64,000 bases of DNA from Teredinibacter purpureus (GTDB taxonomy: Bacteria; Pseudomonadota; Gammaproteobacteria; Pseudomonadales; Cellvibrionaceae): NCBI RefSeq assembly GCF_014217335.1, contig NZ_CP060092.1:3799501-3863500 (forward strand). The letters are read 5' to 3'. Both the position numbers and the translations under genes were made by a program. Positions 28,098-37,371 of the stretch are shown here, in pieces; positions within the stretch are counted from its first letter, which is position 1, and each line of letters opens with the position of its first letter. Below the pieces are notes generated by a model. It saw only the letters and a list, made by a program, of their open reading frames with translations, did no database searches and was not told the origin of the DNA.

Positions 28098-28264
28098 GAA
28101 ACTAATTCCTCTGTTAGGGCTAAAATAACAATGTTAATCAGGTAATATTGTGTCAAAGTCACCCCAAATAGTGAACAACCGAAACAGACAATCCACAAGT
28201 GTCACCCTTACCGAATAATTCGCTCAAACCATAACCAATAACAGCCCGATCATTGAGTTTATTT

Positions 28265-29749
28265 ATGCCACAATTTGAATCACCTTATTTTGCCGCTATC
28301 GATCTCGGCTCAAACAGCTTTCATATGCTCATCGTGCGCTTCACCGATGCGCGAATAGAGATTATTGATAGAGAAAAGCAAATGGTTCAAATTGCGAGAG
28401 GCTTACGCAATACCGGTAACCTCGATAACGAATCTCAAACTCGCGCCATAGAGTGCCTGAACCGTTTCGCCGAACGCTTGCGAGATATACCCAAAGCGCA
28501 GATACGCGCAGTAGGAACAAAAACGCTGCGCTCTTCGCGCAATTCTAAAGAGTTCTTAAAAGCGGCTGAAAACGCGCTTGGTATACCCATTCAAATTATT
28601 TCTGGCTACGAAGAAGCCCGCCTCGTGTACACGGGGCTATCCCATACCATTGTCGACGACGAGCAACAACGTTTAGTAATCGACATTGGCGGCGCCAGTA
28701 CCGAGTTTATTATTGGCCGAGCTTACGAAACATTTTGCATGGAAAGCCTGAGTATTGGCTGCGTTACCTACACCGAAAGCTTTAAACTCGACCCCGACAA
28801 TTTAAGCCGCACGGCTATGCACCAAGCCTATTTAAGTGCTTGTGGAAAACTCGAGCAAATACGCAGAACATACTTACAACAGGGCTGGAAAATCGCCTAC
28901 GGCACATCTGGAACCATACGTGCCGTAGCCGAGCTATTAAACGCGGATGAAAACTCAGGCGTGATTACCCGTAAGGCGTTAGATCGCTACATAGAAACCG
29001 CATTATCCGCCGGCGCCATCAACGCCCCTGGGGTTGCAAAATTAAGACGCAATGTTTTACCTTCCGGCCTCGCCTTGCTTCAGGCAATTTTTGATCAATT
29101 CAAAATAGATAAGATTCACGTCGCCGATGCCACGTTAAAAGAAGGCCTAATTTACGACAGTATCGGCCGATTCAGCAATCACGATACACGCGTACTCACC
29201 GTTTCGCAGCTCCAAGAAAAATACCGTATTGATACGCCCCAAGCCGACACTGTCACCGAGACAGCCTTGCATTTATGGGAGCAAATCGACAGCAAGCGTC
29301 TAATCAACGGCGTTTCGCGTACCAAAATTTTAGGGTGGGCGGCCAAACTACACGAAACCGGCATCAGTATTTCGCACAACAGCTACCATATGCACGGCTA
29401 TTACATCTTGCGGCATTCAGACCTCGCCGGGTTCAGCCGATACGAGCAATACATCATGGCAAACCTCGTACGCTTCCACCGTAAAAAAATTCTTCCCGAA
29501 CGTTTTGTGGATATGGACAAAGAAGCGTTACGTGCATTCACTCCTGTACTGTTATGTTTAAGAATCGCAATTCTATTGCACCGTAGGCGCGAGCTAAACT
29601 CCATTTTACCCATCTTTACGCGAGCCAAGCATCGCTATGAGCTAACGCTCGATAAAGAGTGGTTAAACAATCACCCCTTAACCCGTGCTAGCTTGCAACA
29701 AGAAATTCATCAAGTGAGTAAAATAGGCCTCGAACTCACGTTTCAATAG
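28265..29749 (+). CDS. ppx: Exopolyphosphatase (Ppx/GppA family)
   Basis: About 494 residues with the ASKHA ATPase-like fold: FAAIDLGSNSFHMLIVRF (phosphate 1), VIDIGGASTEFIIG (phosphate 2) and IAYGTSGTIRAVAE. A C-terminal HD-like helical domain contains AAKLHETGISISH. Ppx removes terminal phosphates from polyphosphate; some family members also hydrolyse pppGpp. A TTG at 28253 could extend the protein by 4 residues; the ATG at 28265 is preferred. Ten bp separate it from the J-domain gene, which probably shares its transcript. Confidence 0.92.
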   Translation: MPQFESPYFAAIDLGSNSFHMLIVRFTDARIEIIDREKQMVQIARGLRNTGNLDNESQTRAIECLNRFAERLRDIPKAQIRAVGTKTLRSSRNSKEFLKAAENALGIPIQIISGYEEARLVYTGLSHTIVDDEQQRLVIDIGGASTEFIIGRAYETFCMESLSIGCVTYTESFKLDPDNLSRTAMHQAYLSACGKLEQIRRTYLQQGWKIAYGTSGTIRAVAELLNADENSGVITRKALDRYIETALSAGAINAPGVAKLRRNVLPSGLALLQAIFDQFKIDKIHVADATLKEGLIYDSIGRFSNHDTRVLTVSQLQEKYRIDTPQADTVTETALHLWEQIDSKRLINGVSRTKILGWAAKLHETGISISHNSYHMHGYYILRHSDLAGFSRYEQYIMANLVRFHRKKILPERFVDMDKEALRAFTPVLLCLRIAILLHRRRELNSILPIFTRAKHRYELTLDKEWLNNHPLTRASLQQEIHQVSKIGLELTFQ

Positions 29750-29758
29750 ACAACCACT

Positions 29759-30499
29759 ATGCAATTTCGATTAGTTTTAGCACTCTTAATTATTGTCGGC
29801 GTATATTGGTTGATGGCGAAGTACCGCCGATTACCCGCGAATAAGCGCAAGCAATGGTTATTTAAGGTGGGCGTGGGTACGGCTATAGCGCTAGTCTTGC
29901 TTGCCGTAGTCGCAGGTCGTGTTCATTGGTTAGGCGGTGTGGCCGCAGCGCTCGTAGGCTTTGCAAAATTTGGCGTAACACGCTTACTGCCTCTCATGAG
30001 AATAGTTAATGGTCTCGGCGGTAACCTTAAAAACACGCCCTTCGGTAACCCCGTTTTTTCGACACCGTTTCTGCGGGTGCAGCTTAACCTACACATGAAA
30101 AGCATGACCGGAGAGGTTATTGAAGGCCCGCACAAAGGCGCCTCGTTAGCGCAATTAACCCCATCAGAACTGACGGAACTTGAAGTTCACTACGAACAGA
30201 AAGATGCACGCTCATACTACTTAATTCGCGCGTTTAGACAAACATTTAACCAGAATAAGTCGCAACAACCCCCGCCGTATAATCCGCCATCGGTAGGCGA
30301 ACCCACCTACCAGGAAGCCTTATTGATACTCGGGTTAGACAGTTTTTCTGAACAAAATTTACCCGATAAAAAAACGGTGACGCTGGCTCACCGCAGGCTC
30401 ATGCAAAAAATTCACCCCGACCGAGGCGGAAACGATTACCTAGCCTCTCGCGTGAATATCGCAAAAGAGGTAGTACTAAAAACATTAGCTAAAGAATAA
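29759..30499 (+). CDS. Membrane-anchored J-domain protein (DjlC/TIM14-like)
   Basis: 246 residues. An N-terminal membrane segment (LVLALLIIVGVYWLMA) and a second hydrophobic stretch (about 40-65) come before the soluble part. A central region carries SMTGEVIEGPHKG, and a C-terminal degenerate J domain (about 180-245) contains the HPD motif in RRLMQKIHPDRGGND. The domain order resembles TIM14-like J proteins that stimulate a DnaK-type ATPase at a membrane. Located 9 nt after ppx. Confidence 0.82.
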   Translation: MQFRLVLALLIIVGVYWLMAKYRRLPANKRKQWLFKVGVGTAIALVLLAVVAGRVHWLGGVAAALVGFAKFGVTRLLPLMRIVNGLGGNLKNTPFGNPVFSTPFLRVQLNLHMKSMTGEVIEGPHKGASLAQLTPSELTELEVHYEQKDARSYYLIRAFRQTFNQNKSQQPPPYNPPSVGEPTYQEALLILGLDSFSEQNLPDKKTVTLAHRRLMQKIHPDRGGNDYLASRVNIAKEVVLKTLAKE

Positions 30500-30603
30500 T
30501 ACCGGCCGATTCTCTCCAGTGTTATAAGCAACATTACGTGTTTAACTGTTACCGGTAATACCACATTCCTTACCGCCAATAATGGAACACTAAAACAAAG
30601 TTT

Positions 30604-31011
30604 TTATGTGTTCAGGTAGTGTACGCAATACATTAGCCACATCCCCAATACCGCTGAAAAATTGACTGAAAACACCAAACCTCTTAGCCGAATATTCGTT
30701 GTCAAAATCTGAACGCCACTATGTACAATTCGGCCCGCAACAAAAACCCAAGCCAACCCCACATACCAAACGCTGTTAACCACCTCACTCGCCAAGACAA
30801 TAACGCCTATCACATAGAAAAACATAGGCCATTCGAATTGATTAGAAAGGTTAGCGCTGGTTCGCTTTTCTATGTCCGTTAACGTGTTTTCATAATGTTT
30901 ACGACGCCCCACGCCCCATACCGCAGGTGCGCGCAGCAAGGTAAGTACTACATACAAAACGACTGTCCAGATCATATGAACAAACATAGGGAGAAACAGA
31001 GGGTGTTCCAT
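30604..31011 (-). CDS. MAPEG-family membrane protein
   Basis: 135 residues with four predicted membrane helices (FVHMIWTVVLYVVLTLL; FFYVIGVIVLASEVV; VGLAWVFVAGRIVHS; a C-terminal helix). The MAPEG-type signature is RTSANLSNQFEWPMFFYV followed by GRIVHSGVQ. MAPEG proteins include glutathione-dependent membrane enzymes; bacterial members of this subgroup have no known substrate. Stands alone between ppx/J-domain and the envelope operon. Confidence 0.82.
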   Translation of the reverse strand: MEHPLFLPMFVHMIWTVVLYVVLTLLRAPAVWGVGRRKHYENTLTDIEKRTSANLSNQFEWPMFFYVIGVIVLASEVVNSVWYVGLAWVFVAGRIVHSGVQILTTNIRLRGLVFSVNFSAVLGMWLMYCVHYLNT

Positions 31012-31078
31012 TGTTATAATCCACTTTAATGGGGTAAAACTGAAATATGCAAAAGCAACAACTAAGGGCGTGATGCCT

Positions 31079-32356
31079 TTAAAAATACCACGCTAGCTGC
31101 GCTGTAACGCTCGGCCCTCGGCTTAAAGGTTGCCCGATCAATGTCGCGTTTATTCCACCGTACTCAGTGCCCTCATTCCCCGTTGGTACATTGGCGGACA
31201 ATAATAGCCGCGCACTTTCATGAAGGTCATGCGAGGACAAAAATTGCAGCATAGCCGAATGGTCCTCTATATTTACGATGAACAAGGGCGTGAGTAGCCA
31301 TAGAGGATGTAGCTCGACGGTCGCCGACATTCCAGCGTAGTGGCGACCAATATTAAACACTTCGCCGCGCGCTAAACGCTGGGCAAGTGCGGGATTTTGC
31401 ATGATACCTACGGTGGAATAATCGCCCTGTTCAAGGCCATATCCATTGAAGTAGTATTCGCCCGAGGCGGATACATTTTTGCCCATCATATTCCAAGAGT
31501 AGGAAAGATTTGCAACGGCACTAAAAACCGACTTTTCTTCTCGATCAGTTACCACAACATCTGCACGCGCAATAGCCCCGCCAATACTCCAAACCGTACC
31601 GAAGGCTGCCACCCCTTCACCGAAATGCTCGGCCAACAAAAGGTCGAACTCTTGCACGCCCCAAAAGCCGTGATACTTCACGGCCGAAGAGGTTACGTCT
31701 TGGGTTACTGCATGATCTTCATCTCGGCGCGCAACCCATACCGCTTGCACATCATGCCCTGAGGGTAATAAATACTGGCCATAGAGCATATCATCACCGG
31801 TTTTATACTCGGTATCGATAGCAGTGGGGTCGAAGGGATTCACAATATCCATGGGATTAAAAATAAGCCCATTCCCCCAACTGATAGCTTGCCTCCCCAC
31901 TTTCAAAACCGTGGACTCGCCGCTGTAGGTTGCCGAGAACCGATCAATGCGATGCGTAACGGTGCTTGTGTCGTTACGTACCATAGTATCGGATAACGTC
32001 ATTAAACGGTGGGCGTCTTCAGTATGTAAACTCGAGGCATCTCGGCTCTGCTCACCAAGGAGGGTGAGAGACGGTTCGTGGTTCGCATTCGCTTGATAGT
32101 GGAGCGCATAGCGCCAATGCCCATGAGACACATCGAGGGTAAAACGACCTACAGCATTATGCGTATAAGAAGGTGAAGTACTTAAAAGCCGGTAAGCGCT
32201 ATTGCTGGGGACTATCGAAACCGATGGTTGATATTTTAAAAAGCCCGACCATTCTAATGATGGTTCCTCTGCAATACTGCTACACACTCCGCCGCACGCC
32301 AGCATCAATATACCGGCGAAAAAAAACCACAAGAATGGTCGACTTACAGCTCTCAT
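31079..32356 (-). CDS. Outer-membrane beta-barrel protein linked to an ABC/LolA-like operon
   Basis: 425 residues with a signal peptide (FLWFFFAGILMLACGG) and alternating amphipathic strands. It ends in a C-terminal aromatic, LAWYF, typical of BAM-inserted barrels. The segment VLKVGRQAISWGNGLIFNPMDIVNPFDP is shared with DUF1302-like or porin-like proteins encoded beside FtsX-type exporters. It is last in a five-gene operon (LolA-like, two permeases, ATPase, barrel) with a 14-bp gap. It may form the outer-membrane part of a lipid or lipoprotein transport route; that is inferred from context. Confidence 0.75.
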   Translation of the reverse strand: MRAVSRPFLWFFFAGILMLACGGVCSSIAEEPSLEWSGFLKYQPSVSIVPSNSAYRLLSTSPSYTHNAVGRFTLDVSHGHWRYALHYQANANHEPSLTLLGEQSRDASSLHTEDAHRLMTLSDTMVRNDTSTVTHRIDRFSATYSGESTVLKVGRQAISWGNGLIFNPMDIVNPFDPTAIDTEYKTGDDMLYGQYLLPSGHDVQAVWVARRDEDHAVTQDVTSSAVKYHGFWGVQEFDLLLAEHFGEGVAAFGTVWSIGGAIARADVVVTDREEKSVFSAVANLSYSWNMMGKNVSASGEYYFNGYGLEQGDYSTVGIMQNPALAQRLARGEVFNIGRHYAGMSATVELHPLWLLTPLFIVNIEDHSAMLQFLSSHDLHESARLLLSANVPTGNEGTEYGGINATLIGQPLSRGPSVTAQLAWYF

Positions 32357-32370
32357 TAACGCGCCCTACA

Positions 32371-33063
32371 TTATGAATTTTTCTGACATGTATCGTTAAC
32401 GATCTTGCCGTCTTCCATCGCGACGAGACGTTTGCAGTGCGCCATGACGCGTTGATCGTGAGTAGCAATCACAAAGGTGACAGTGCGGCGAGCATTTAAT
32501 TCTGAAAATAATGTCATAAGCTGTTCGGCCGTTTTTGAATCCAAATTTGCGGTAGGCTCATCGGCCAATACCAATCTCGGGTTACTCGCTATGGCGCGAG
32601 CAATAGCGACACGTTGTTGCTGGCCACCCGATAGCTGCGAGGGTAACCTATCCCCCATTCCCGCCAACCCCACCTCTTCCAATGTTTCACTTACCCGTGC
32701 AACGCGCTCAGCCTTTGAAGCGCCCTGTACTTGCATTACAAACTCAATATTTTCACTCGCACTTAACACAGGAATTAAATTGTAGGCTTGAAAGACAAAG
32801 CCAATATTATTGAGACGCATATCGGCTAGTGCAATTTTACTGAGCAAGTCGATGCGTTGCCCGCCCACCCACACCTCACCGCTATCGGGCGTATCCAAAC
32901 CACCCATCGCATTTAGCAGTGTTGTCTTTCCCGAACCGGAGGGGCCCGACAAGCAAACAAATTCGCCCTCTTCCACGCCTATAGAAACCCGATCAAGCCC
33001 CACAATAGTGGCTCCACCTTGGCTAAACGTTTTGCATAGTTCTGTACAGACAATCGCGGTCAT
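32371..33063 (-). CDS. ABC transporter ATPase (LolD/MacB type)
   Basis: 230 residues with Walker A GPSGSGKTT (about 40-48), Q-loop VFQAYNLIPVL, signature LSGGQQQRVAIARA and Walker B RLVLADEPTANLDS followed by the H-loop IATHD. This MacB/LolD subclass drives mechanotransmission rather than substrate translocation through the membrane. It pairs with the two FtsX-like permeases encoded upstream (10-bp gap). Confidence 0.93.
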   Translation of the reverse strand: MTAIVCTELCKTFSQGGATIVGLDRVSIGVEEGEFVCLSGPSGSGKTTLLNAMGGLDTPDSGEVWVGGQRIDLLSKIALADMRLNNIGFVFQAYNLIPVLSASENIEFVMQVQGASKAERVARVSETLEEVGLAGMGDRLPSQLSGGQQQRVAIARAIASNPRLVLADEPTANLDSKTAEQLMTLFSELNARRTVTFVIATHDQRVMAHCKRLVAMEDGKIVNDTCQKNS

Positions 33064-33073
33064 AGAGACGCCC

Positions 33074-34309
33074 TTAATGTTTATTTAACGCGACAATCGG
33101 GTCGTAGCGTGCGGCTTTCCAAGCGGGCAAAATACTAGCGGTAACGCCCAACACAATAACAACTACGTTAGCGGTAATAAGATCCTTTGCCGACAGCACG
33201 GGCGTTAAGATACTATTGGCGCCCATCATCTCCATTCCTGCAGCCACCGAAGAAATATCAATGCCCGATTGAAACGGCAATACCGTTAATAATGCAGCAG
33301 CATTGCCAATGCATAACCCTATCATCAATAGAAAAAAAGCCTCGCAAACTATTTGCAAAATTATTGCCGTAGGCTTCATTCCCAATGCTTGCATTAATCC
33401 AATTTCTCGAACGCGCTCAAAAACCGCCATCACCAACGTGTTGACCAAACCAAATGACAACGCCACAAAAATAACCAGCACCCAAATAAGAACAAAGCCG
33501 TCCATTACCTTCATCATGGTGCCCAGGTAGGGCTCTGCTTCGCTCCACGAAAGTACCGACACATTACCCTCCGCTAGGGGCGAGGCCGACACAAACGAAA
33601 GTAAAGGCTGCGTATTGCGATAATCGCGGCCTTGAAAAACAATTTCGGACACACGGTTTTCGGCCTTCAGGAGCGTTTGCAATGTTCTTAACCCGCCGTA
33701 TACCGTGCGCTCTTCGGGCAAGGCAACATCGTTCGCTTCATAAATACCCACAATACGAACACCGCGTTCTGCGATGGCATTGTGAATATCTTGGCTCATC
33801 ACAACTACGCGTTTACCTAAACCTGTTTCCAAACGCTTAGCCAGCTTCGCGCCTATAACAATACCTTGGTCATTAACACCGGTTAGCCAGCGCCCCTCTG
33901 TTATTTGGCCTGTATCAAAAGAAAGTGCCACTTCGTTCTTGGGCTCTACGCCTAAAAATGTTACCCCACGCACGTCCCGTTCGCTGGACACAACTGCCGA
34001 TACTTTTAAGCGCGAGGCAATATGAACAACTTCGTCATGAACTAACTCTTTTGCCATCGACGACGTTAAGGCCGCTATAGAATGCAGTATATTCGGATCG
34101 TCTCGGTAAGCGGCATGCTGAACTTGTACGTGACCAGGCAATTGACGAATACCGCTTTCAATCATATCGTCGACCATTCCCCGCATTAAAGCGGACATAA
34201 CAATCATCGCCCATACACCTATGCCTATCGCCGACAACATAATTAGCGTACGACGATAATTTCGCCATAAATTTCGCCACGCAAGTGTAACCGTTACTGA
34301 CAATGTCAT
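33074..34309 (-). CDS. FtsX/MacB-type ABC permease (second)
   Basis: 411 residues: one N-terminal membrane helix (TLIMLSAIGIGVWAMIVMSAL), a large periplasmic domain (about 45-270) and three C-terminal helices (FVLIWVLVIFVALSFGLVN; a segment near 320-345; a last one before the AARYDPIVALNKH end). FERVREIGLMQALGMKP is the coupling-helix signature of MacB/LolC/E permeases. With its paralogue upstream it probably forms a heterodimer on the ATPase. Confidence 0.9.
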   Translation of the reverse strand: MTLSVTVTLAWRNLWRNYRRTLIMLSAIGIGVWAMIVMSALMRGMVDDMIESGIRQLPGHVQVQHAAYRDDPNILHSIAALTSSMAKELVHDEVVHIASRLKVSAVVSSERDVRGVTFLGVEPKNEVALSFDTGQITEGRWLTGVNDQGIVIGAKLAKRLETGLGKRVVVMSQDIHNAIAERGVRIVGIYEANDVALPEERTVYGGLRTLQTLLKAENRVSEIVFQGRDYRNTQPLLSFVSASPLAEGNVSVLSWSEAEPYLGTMMKVMDGFVLIWVLVIFVALSFGLVNTLVMAVFERVREIGLMQALGMKPTAIILQIVCEAFFLLMIGLCIGNAAALLTVLPFQSGIDISSVAAGMEMMGANSILTPVLSAKDLITANVVVIVLGVTASILPAWKAARYDPIVALNKH

Positions 34310-34318
34310 AGCTTCACC

Positions 34319-35554
34319 CTAAACAGCACGCATAGCCATAACCGGCTGTAACGTGTGGATTCTCCCTGCGGGATAAATTGACGCGAGCAACGACCCTACA
34401 AAGACAAACGACGGCCCTAGCAATAAAGACAAAGCACTCACGGTGGGGAAAATTTCACTCGGCATATTAAATTTACTCGACATTTCTTCCATGCCTGGAT
34501 AGGTAAAACCACTGTAGCTCAAAAATAAAATGAGACAAAAACCTATTAACACACCGATGACTAACCCCATCAACGACAGCAGTAATGTTTCACTTACAAC
34601 TAACAGGCTAATCCGACTCGACCTTAAACCCAGCGCCAGCATAATGCCAAATTCTCGAGTACGCTCAAGAACAGACATCAACTGCGTATTTAAAACACTG
34701 AACGCAACTAGAATCACCAACACAAAATACATAAAAGCAGCACTCGACATGTCGGCCTTTATCGCCTGCTTTAGGCCTGGCTGCAGCTTATCCCAATCGA
34801 GTACAGCTAAGGGCATATCGGCGGCCAAAAGAGACTGCACCTCGCGCTGCCACAAAGGCACTATAGGTAAATTGGGTGCGGCAATAACAAGGCTATGCCC
34901 TGCGCTTCCCATAGAAAATACCGTTTGGAATGTGTTAAGCGGTAATTGCGCTAGAGAGCGGTCTAAATCCTTTATTCCGGAATCAAAAACACCAACCACG
35001 GTGACAATATCGGCCGCAATAGAACCATCATACCCTCCCCCCAATAACGTGATTTCGTCTCCTACCGTCACATTTAAGTTACGCGCAAGCACCGTTCCTA
35101 TAACAATTTCGTGAGTATTTACACCGGTAAAATAATCTCCCTCTTTGACCAAACCGGGAATACTCGACACGAGTGGTTCGAACATGGGCTGAACACCGGT
35201 AACCTGAATACCAAAAGAACGCTCCTCACTCGAGGCCATGGCAAACCCTATCGCTCGCGCCGCGACCGTATCGGTGGACAATTGTTCACGCACTGTTACG
35301 GCGAAATTTTCAATATCGGGCACTACCATGCGCATTTTTTGCTCTTCTTGATAACCGTTTGCCTGCACTTGTATATGCCCACTTAAGGCGCGCAAGCTGT
35401 TATCAATCATCATGCTGTAACTGCCCTGTTGGAGTGCAATCATAAAAATTAGCAATACATTGGAAAAGACCATCGCACCCAGTGTTAGCCACGTACGACG
35501 GCGGTGTCTCCACAGGTTTCGCCATGCGAGTCGAAGGCTGATATTTGTCGCCAT
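34319..35554 (-). CDS. FtsX/MacB-type ABC permease (first)
   Basis: Same length (411) and topology as the next gene: an N-terminal helix (WLTLGAMVFSNVLLIFMIAL), a periplasmic domain and C-terminal helices starting AAFMYFVLVILVAFSVLN. LERTREFGIMLALGLRSS is the coupling signature. It starts with LRLAWRNLWRHRRRT, nearly the same as the other permease, showing an old duplication. The LolA-like protein gene is 5 bp upstream. Confidence 0.9.
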   Translation of the reverse strand: MATNISLRLAWRNLWRHRRRTWLTLGAMVFSNVLLIFMIALQQGSYSMMIDNSLRALSGHIQVQANGYQEEQKMRMVVPDIENFAVTVREQLSTDTVAARAIGFAMASSEERSFGIQVTGVQPMFEPLVSSIPGLVKEGDYFTGVNTHEIVIGTVLARNLNVTVGDEITLLGGGYDGSIAADIVTVVGVFDSGIKDLDRSLAQLPLNTFQTVFSMGSAGHSLVIAAPNLPIVPLWQREVQSLLAADMPLAVLDWDKLQPGLKQAIKADMSSAAFMYFVLVILVAFSVLNTQLMSVLERTREFGIMLALGLRSSRISLLVVSETLLLSLMGLVIGVLIGFCLILFLSYSGFTYPGMEEMSSKFNMPSEIFPTVSALSLLLGPSFVFVGSLLASIYPAGRIHTLQPVMAMRAV

Positions 35555-35559
35555 ATCCT

Positions 35560-36354
35560 TTACCTAGGGTTACGTAAATTCGACAATGTAAAAAGACTTT
35601 CGGCCAATTCAGTATCGAATTGAATTGAGAGGGTATTCATTTCTGTCCATTCGTTATCGCTTTCGGTGTCCGCCATTCGCATGCGTTTTGCGACCGGCCG
35701 GCCACCCATTTCCACCACTTCAAGCGTCGAAAGTGTTTTAACTAAACGATTATCTTGGTCCCAGAATTGTTGTTCCATTACGATAAAATCATCACGCACC
35801 CAATAGAGTTCACGCCCCCAGACAACGGCCGCATCTTCATGCGGAATAGCTTCTACCAGATAAAGCGTGCGCTCGCCCTCACGACGAACATCCAACAAAC
35901 GATGATCATACTGGTCCAGTACGTCGGTCGATTTACTAATATCCTTATTGGTAAAATCACTGCCCATCCAACTTTGGCCCATCATCGAGGAAGGAATTTT
36001 AATAACGCGATTTATTTTCGGTGAATAACTCCAAAGCGCGTCATCAATCAGCAAGGTACCATTGCCCACATCTTTCTTCGGGCCCGTTACACGGACTAAC
36101 GATTGACCTTCGCCCTTTGTCCATGCCTTCATAGACATGGTTCGCTGCCACCCAACGCGCTTTATCGTCATTTGTAATTCGGATATGGAAGACGAACCGC
36201 GCCATAAATTCATAGCCTCACGAATAAGGTTCTTCGCATCAACACCCTGTGCTGAAGGCGGTAACACGTGTGGTGTTGCAGGTACCGATTCAACAGCAAA
36301 AGACGCCGGCGCAACCAACAGAACAAGCAAACAAAACATTCGTGCGCAATTCAC
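35560..36354 (-). CDS. LolA-like outer-membrane lipoprotein-sorting protein
   Basis: 264 residues with a signal peptide (MFCLLVLLVAPASFA) and a LolA/LppX-like unclosed barrel. GEGQSLVRVTGPKKDVGNGTLL, LWSYSPKINRVIKIPSSMMGQSWMGSDF and LYWVRDDFIVMEQQFWD are typical of the LolA-like family encoded with FtsX exporters. It probably carries a lipid or hydrophobic cargo across the periplasm. The start is GTG with GGAG six nt upstream. First gene of the operon; the promoter should lie in 36355-36500. Confidence 0.85.
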   Translation of the reverse strand: MNCARMFCLLVLLVAPASFAVESVPATPHVLPPSAQGVDAKNLIREAMNLWRGSSSISELQMTIKRVGWQRTMSMKAWTKGEGQSLVRVTGPKKDVGNGTLLIDDALWSYSPKINRVIKIPSSMMGQSWMGSDFTNKDISKSTDVLDQYDHRLLDVRREGERTLYLVEAIPHEDAAVVWGRELYWVRDDFIVMEQQFWDQDNRLVKTLSTLEVVEMGGRPVAKRMRMADTESDNEWTEMNTLSIQFDTELAESLFTLSNLRNPR

Positions 36355-36816
36355 AGAGTTCTCCAGACCTTAATAAGAAGCGATAGTTTACCGTTCGATG
36401 GTACCACAAGCATAGAATCGGATTGAGATCGGTTACTGGATTTAAGCGGCAAACACGCGTATTGGCGTTTATATAGAGGAACACACACATTCATACCACC
36501 CATTACTAAAGAGCAAACAATGAAGGTGATAATGACAGTAGGCTGTGAAGGGGCCAGAGACGAAGGGTTAAGAAACAGCCCACATTAAACGCAGAAATGA
36601 TTAGACGACAACGGTTTCGCAATCGACACGACACGTTCGAAACCTAACCTTATAATCTACAGACCTTAGCAAATAAAGGGCTACGAACAAAAACGTACTA
36701 TAAACAATTAAGCGCTCAACCTTGAACAGACAAACCCCTAATACATTACGAGCATCGGTCTGGCCAAGCTTGAGCAACGACAGTTTGAGGCGATTACACC
36801 TTCGAGCTACGAAAAA
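36355..36816. other. Intergenic region before the envelope operon
   Basis: About 460 bp with no supported gene; only short ORFs in several frames. It should contain the promoter of the LolA-like operon and the 3' end signals of the DUF2799 gene, but I see no convincing terminator or promoter. Confidence 0.4.
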
Positions 36817-37296
36817 TCAATGCTCGGGAGAATTCGGCGACCGAACGCTCTCATCCATCCCTCCGCCGCGCAACCGATTTTCATTATCGTCCTGCTGCCG
36901 ATGAAGCTTCGCCAATCGCTCTCGTAATACCGCCGCGCCTCGAAGGTAACCTTTATCAAACTCCGCTCTAATTTCCAGAGGGCAACTGGTAGGTTTTTCA
37001 ATACTTTCCAAGCCCAACTCATAACCATTATTAAAGGTGCAGAACTCAAATATACCTTTCGTGTAACCTTTCACAAAGGCCGTTTGCTGTGGTTTGCCGA
37101 GGGTACTGCCACACGCCGCTTTAAAGGTGTCAAAAGTTCGTACAGATTTACCTTTTAACGCTGTTTTATAGCCAACCTCTGCCCAATGGTCTTCAGTACC
37201 ATCACACACCAGAGACTGTTTTATTCCACCACCGCAGGCGGAAACAACACTAATAACGCCACCCATTACTACACATATTAACGCTTTTTTATTCAT
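36817..37296 (-). CDS. DUF2799 lipoprotein
   Basis: 159 residues. The signal peptide with lipobox VVSACGGG makes it a probable outer-membrane lipoprotein. The DUF2799 pattern is visible: DHWAEVGYKTALKG, then FVKGYTKGIFEFCTFNNGYELG and FDKGYLRGAAVL. Function is unknown; members are small periplasmic-facing lipoproteins. It has its own ribosome-binding site (GAGGAAAT) and lies 75 bp downstream of the TPR gene, so it may be in the TonB operon or independent. Confidence 0.8.
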   Translation of the reverse strand: MNKKALICVVMGGVISVVSACGGGIKQSLVCDGTEDHWAEVGYKTALKGKSVRTFDTFKAACGSTLGKPQQTAFVKGYTKGIFEFCTFNNGYELGLESIEKPTSCPLEIRAEFDKGYLRGAAVLRERLAKLHRQQDDNENRLRGGGMDESVRSPNSPEH

Positions 37297-37371
37297 ATTA
37301 ATTTCCTCGCATCAGGCCAATAACTTCACCTGACTAACATTAATTAAAACACCACCTTTACAACACCCCAC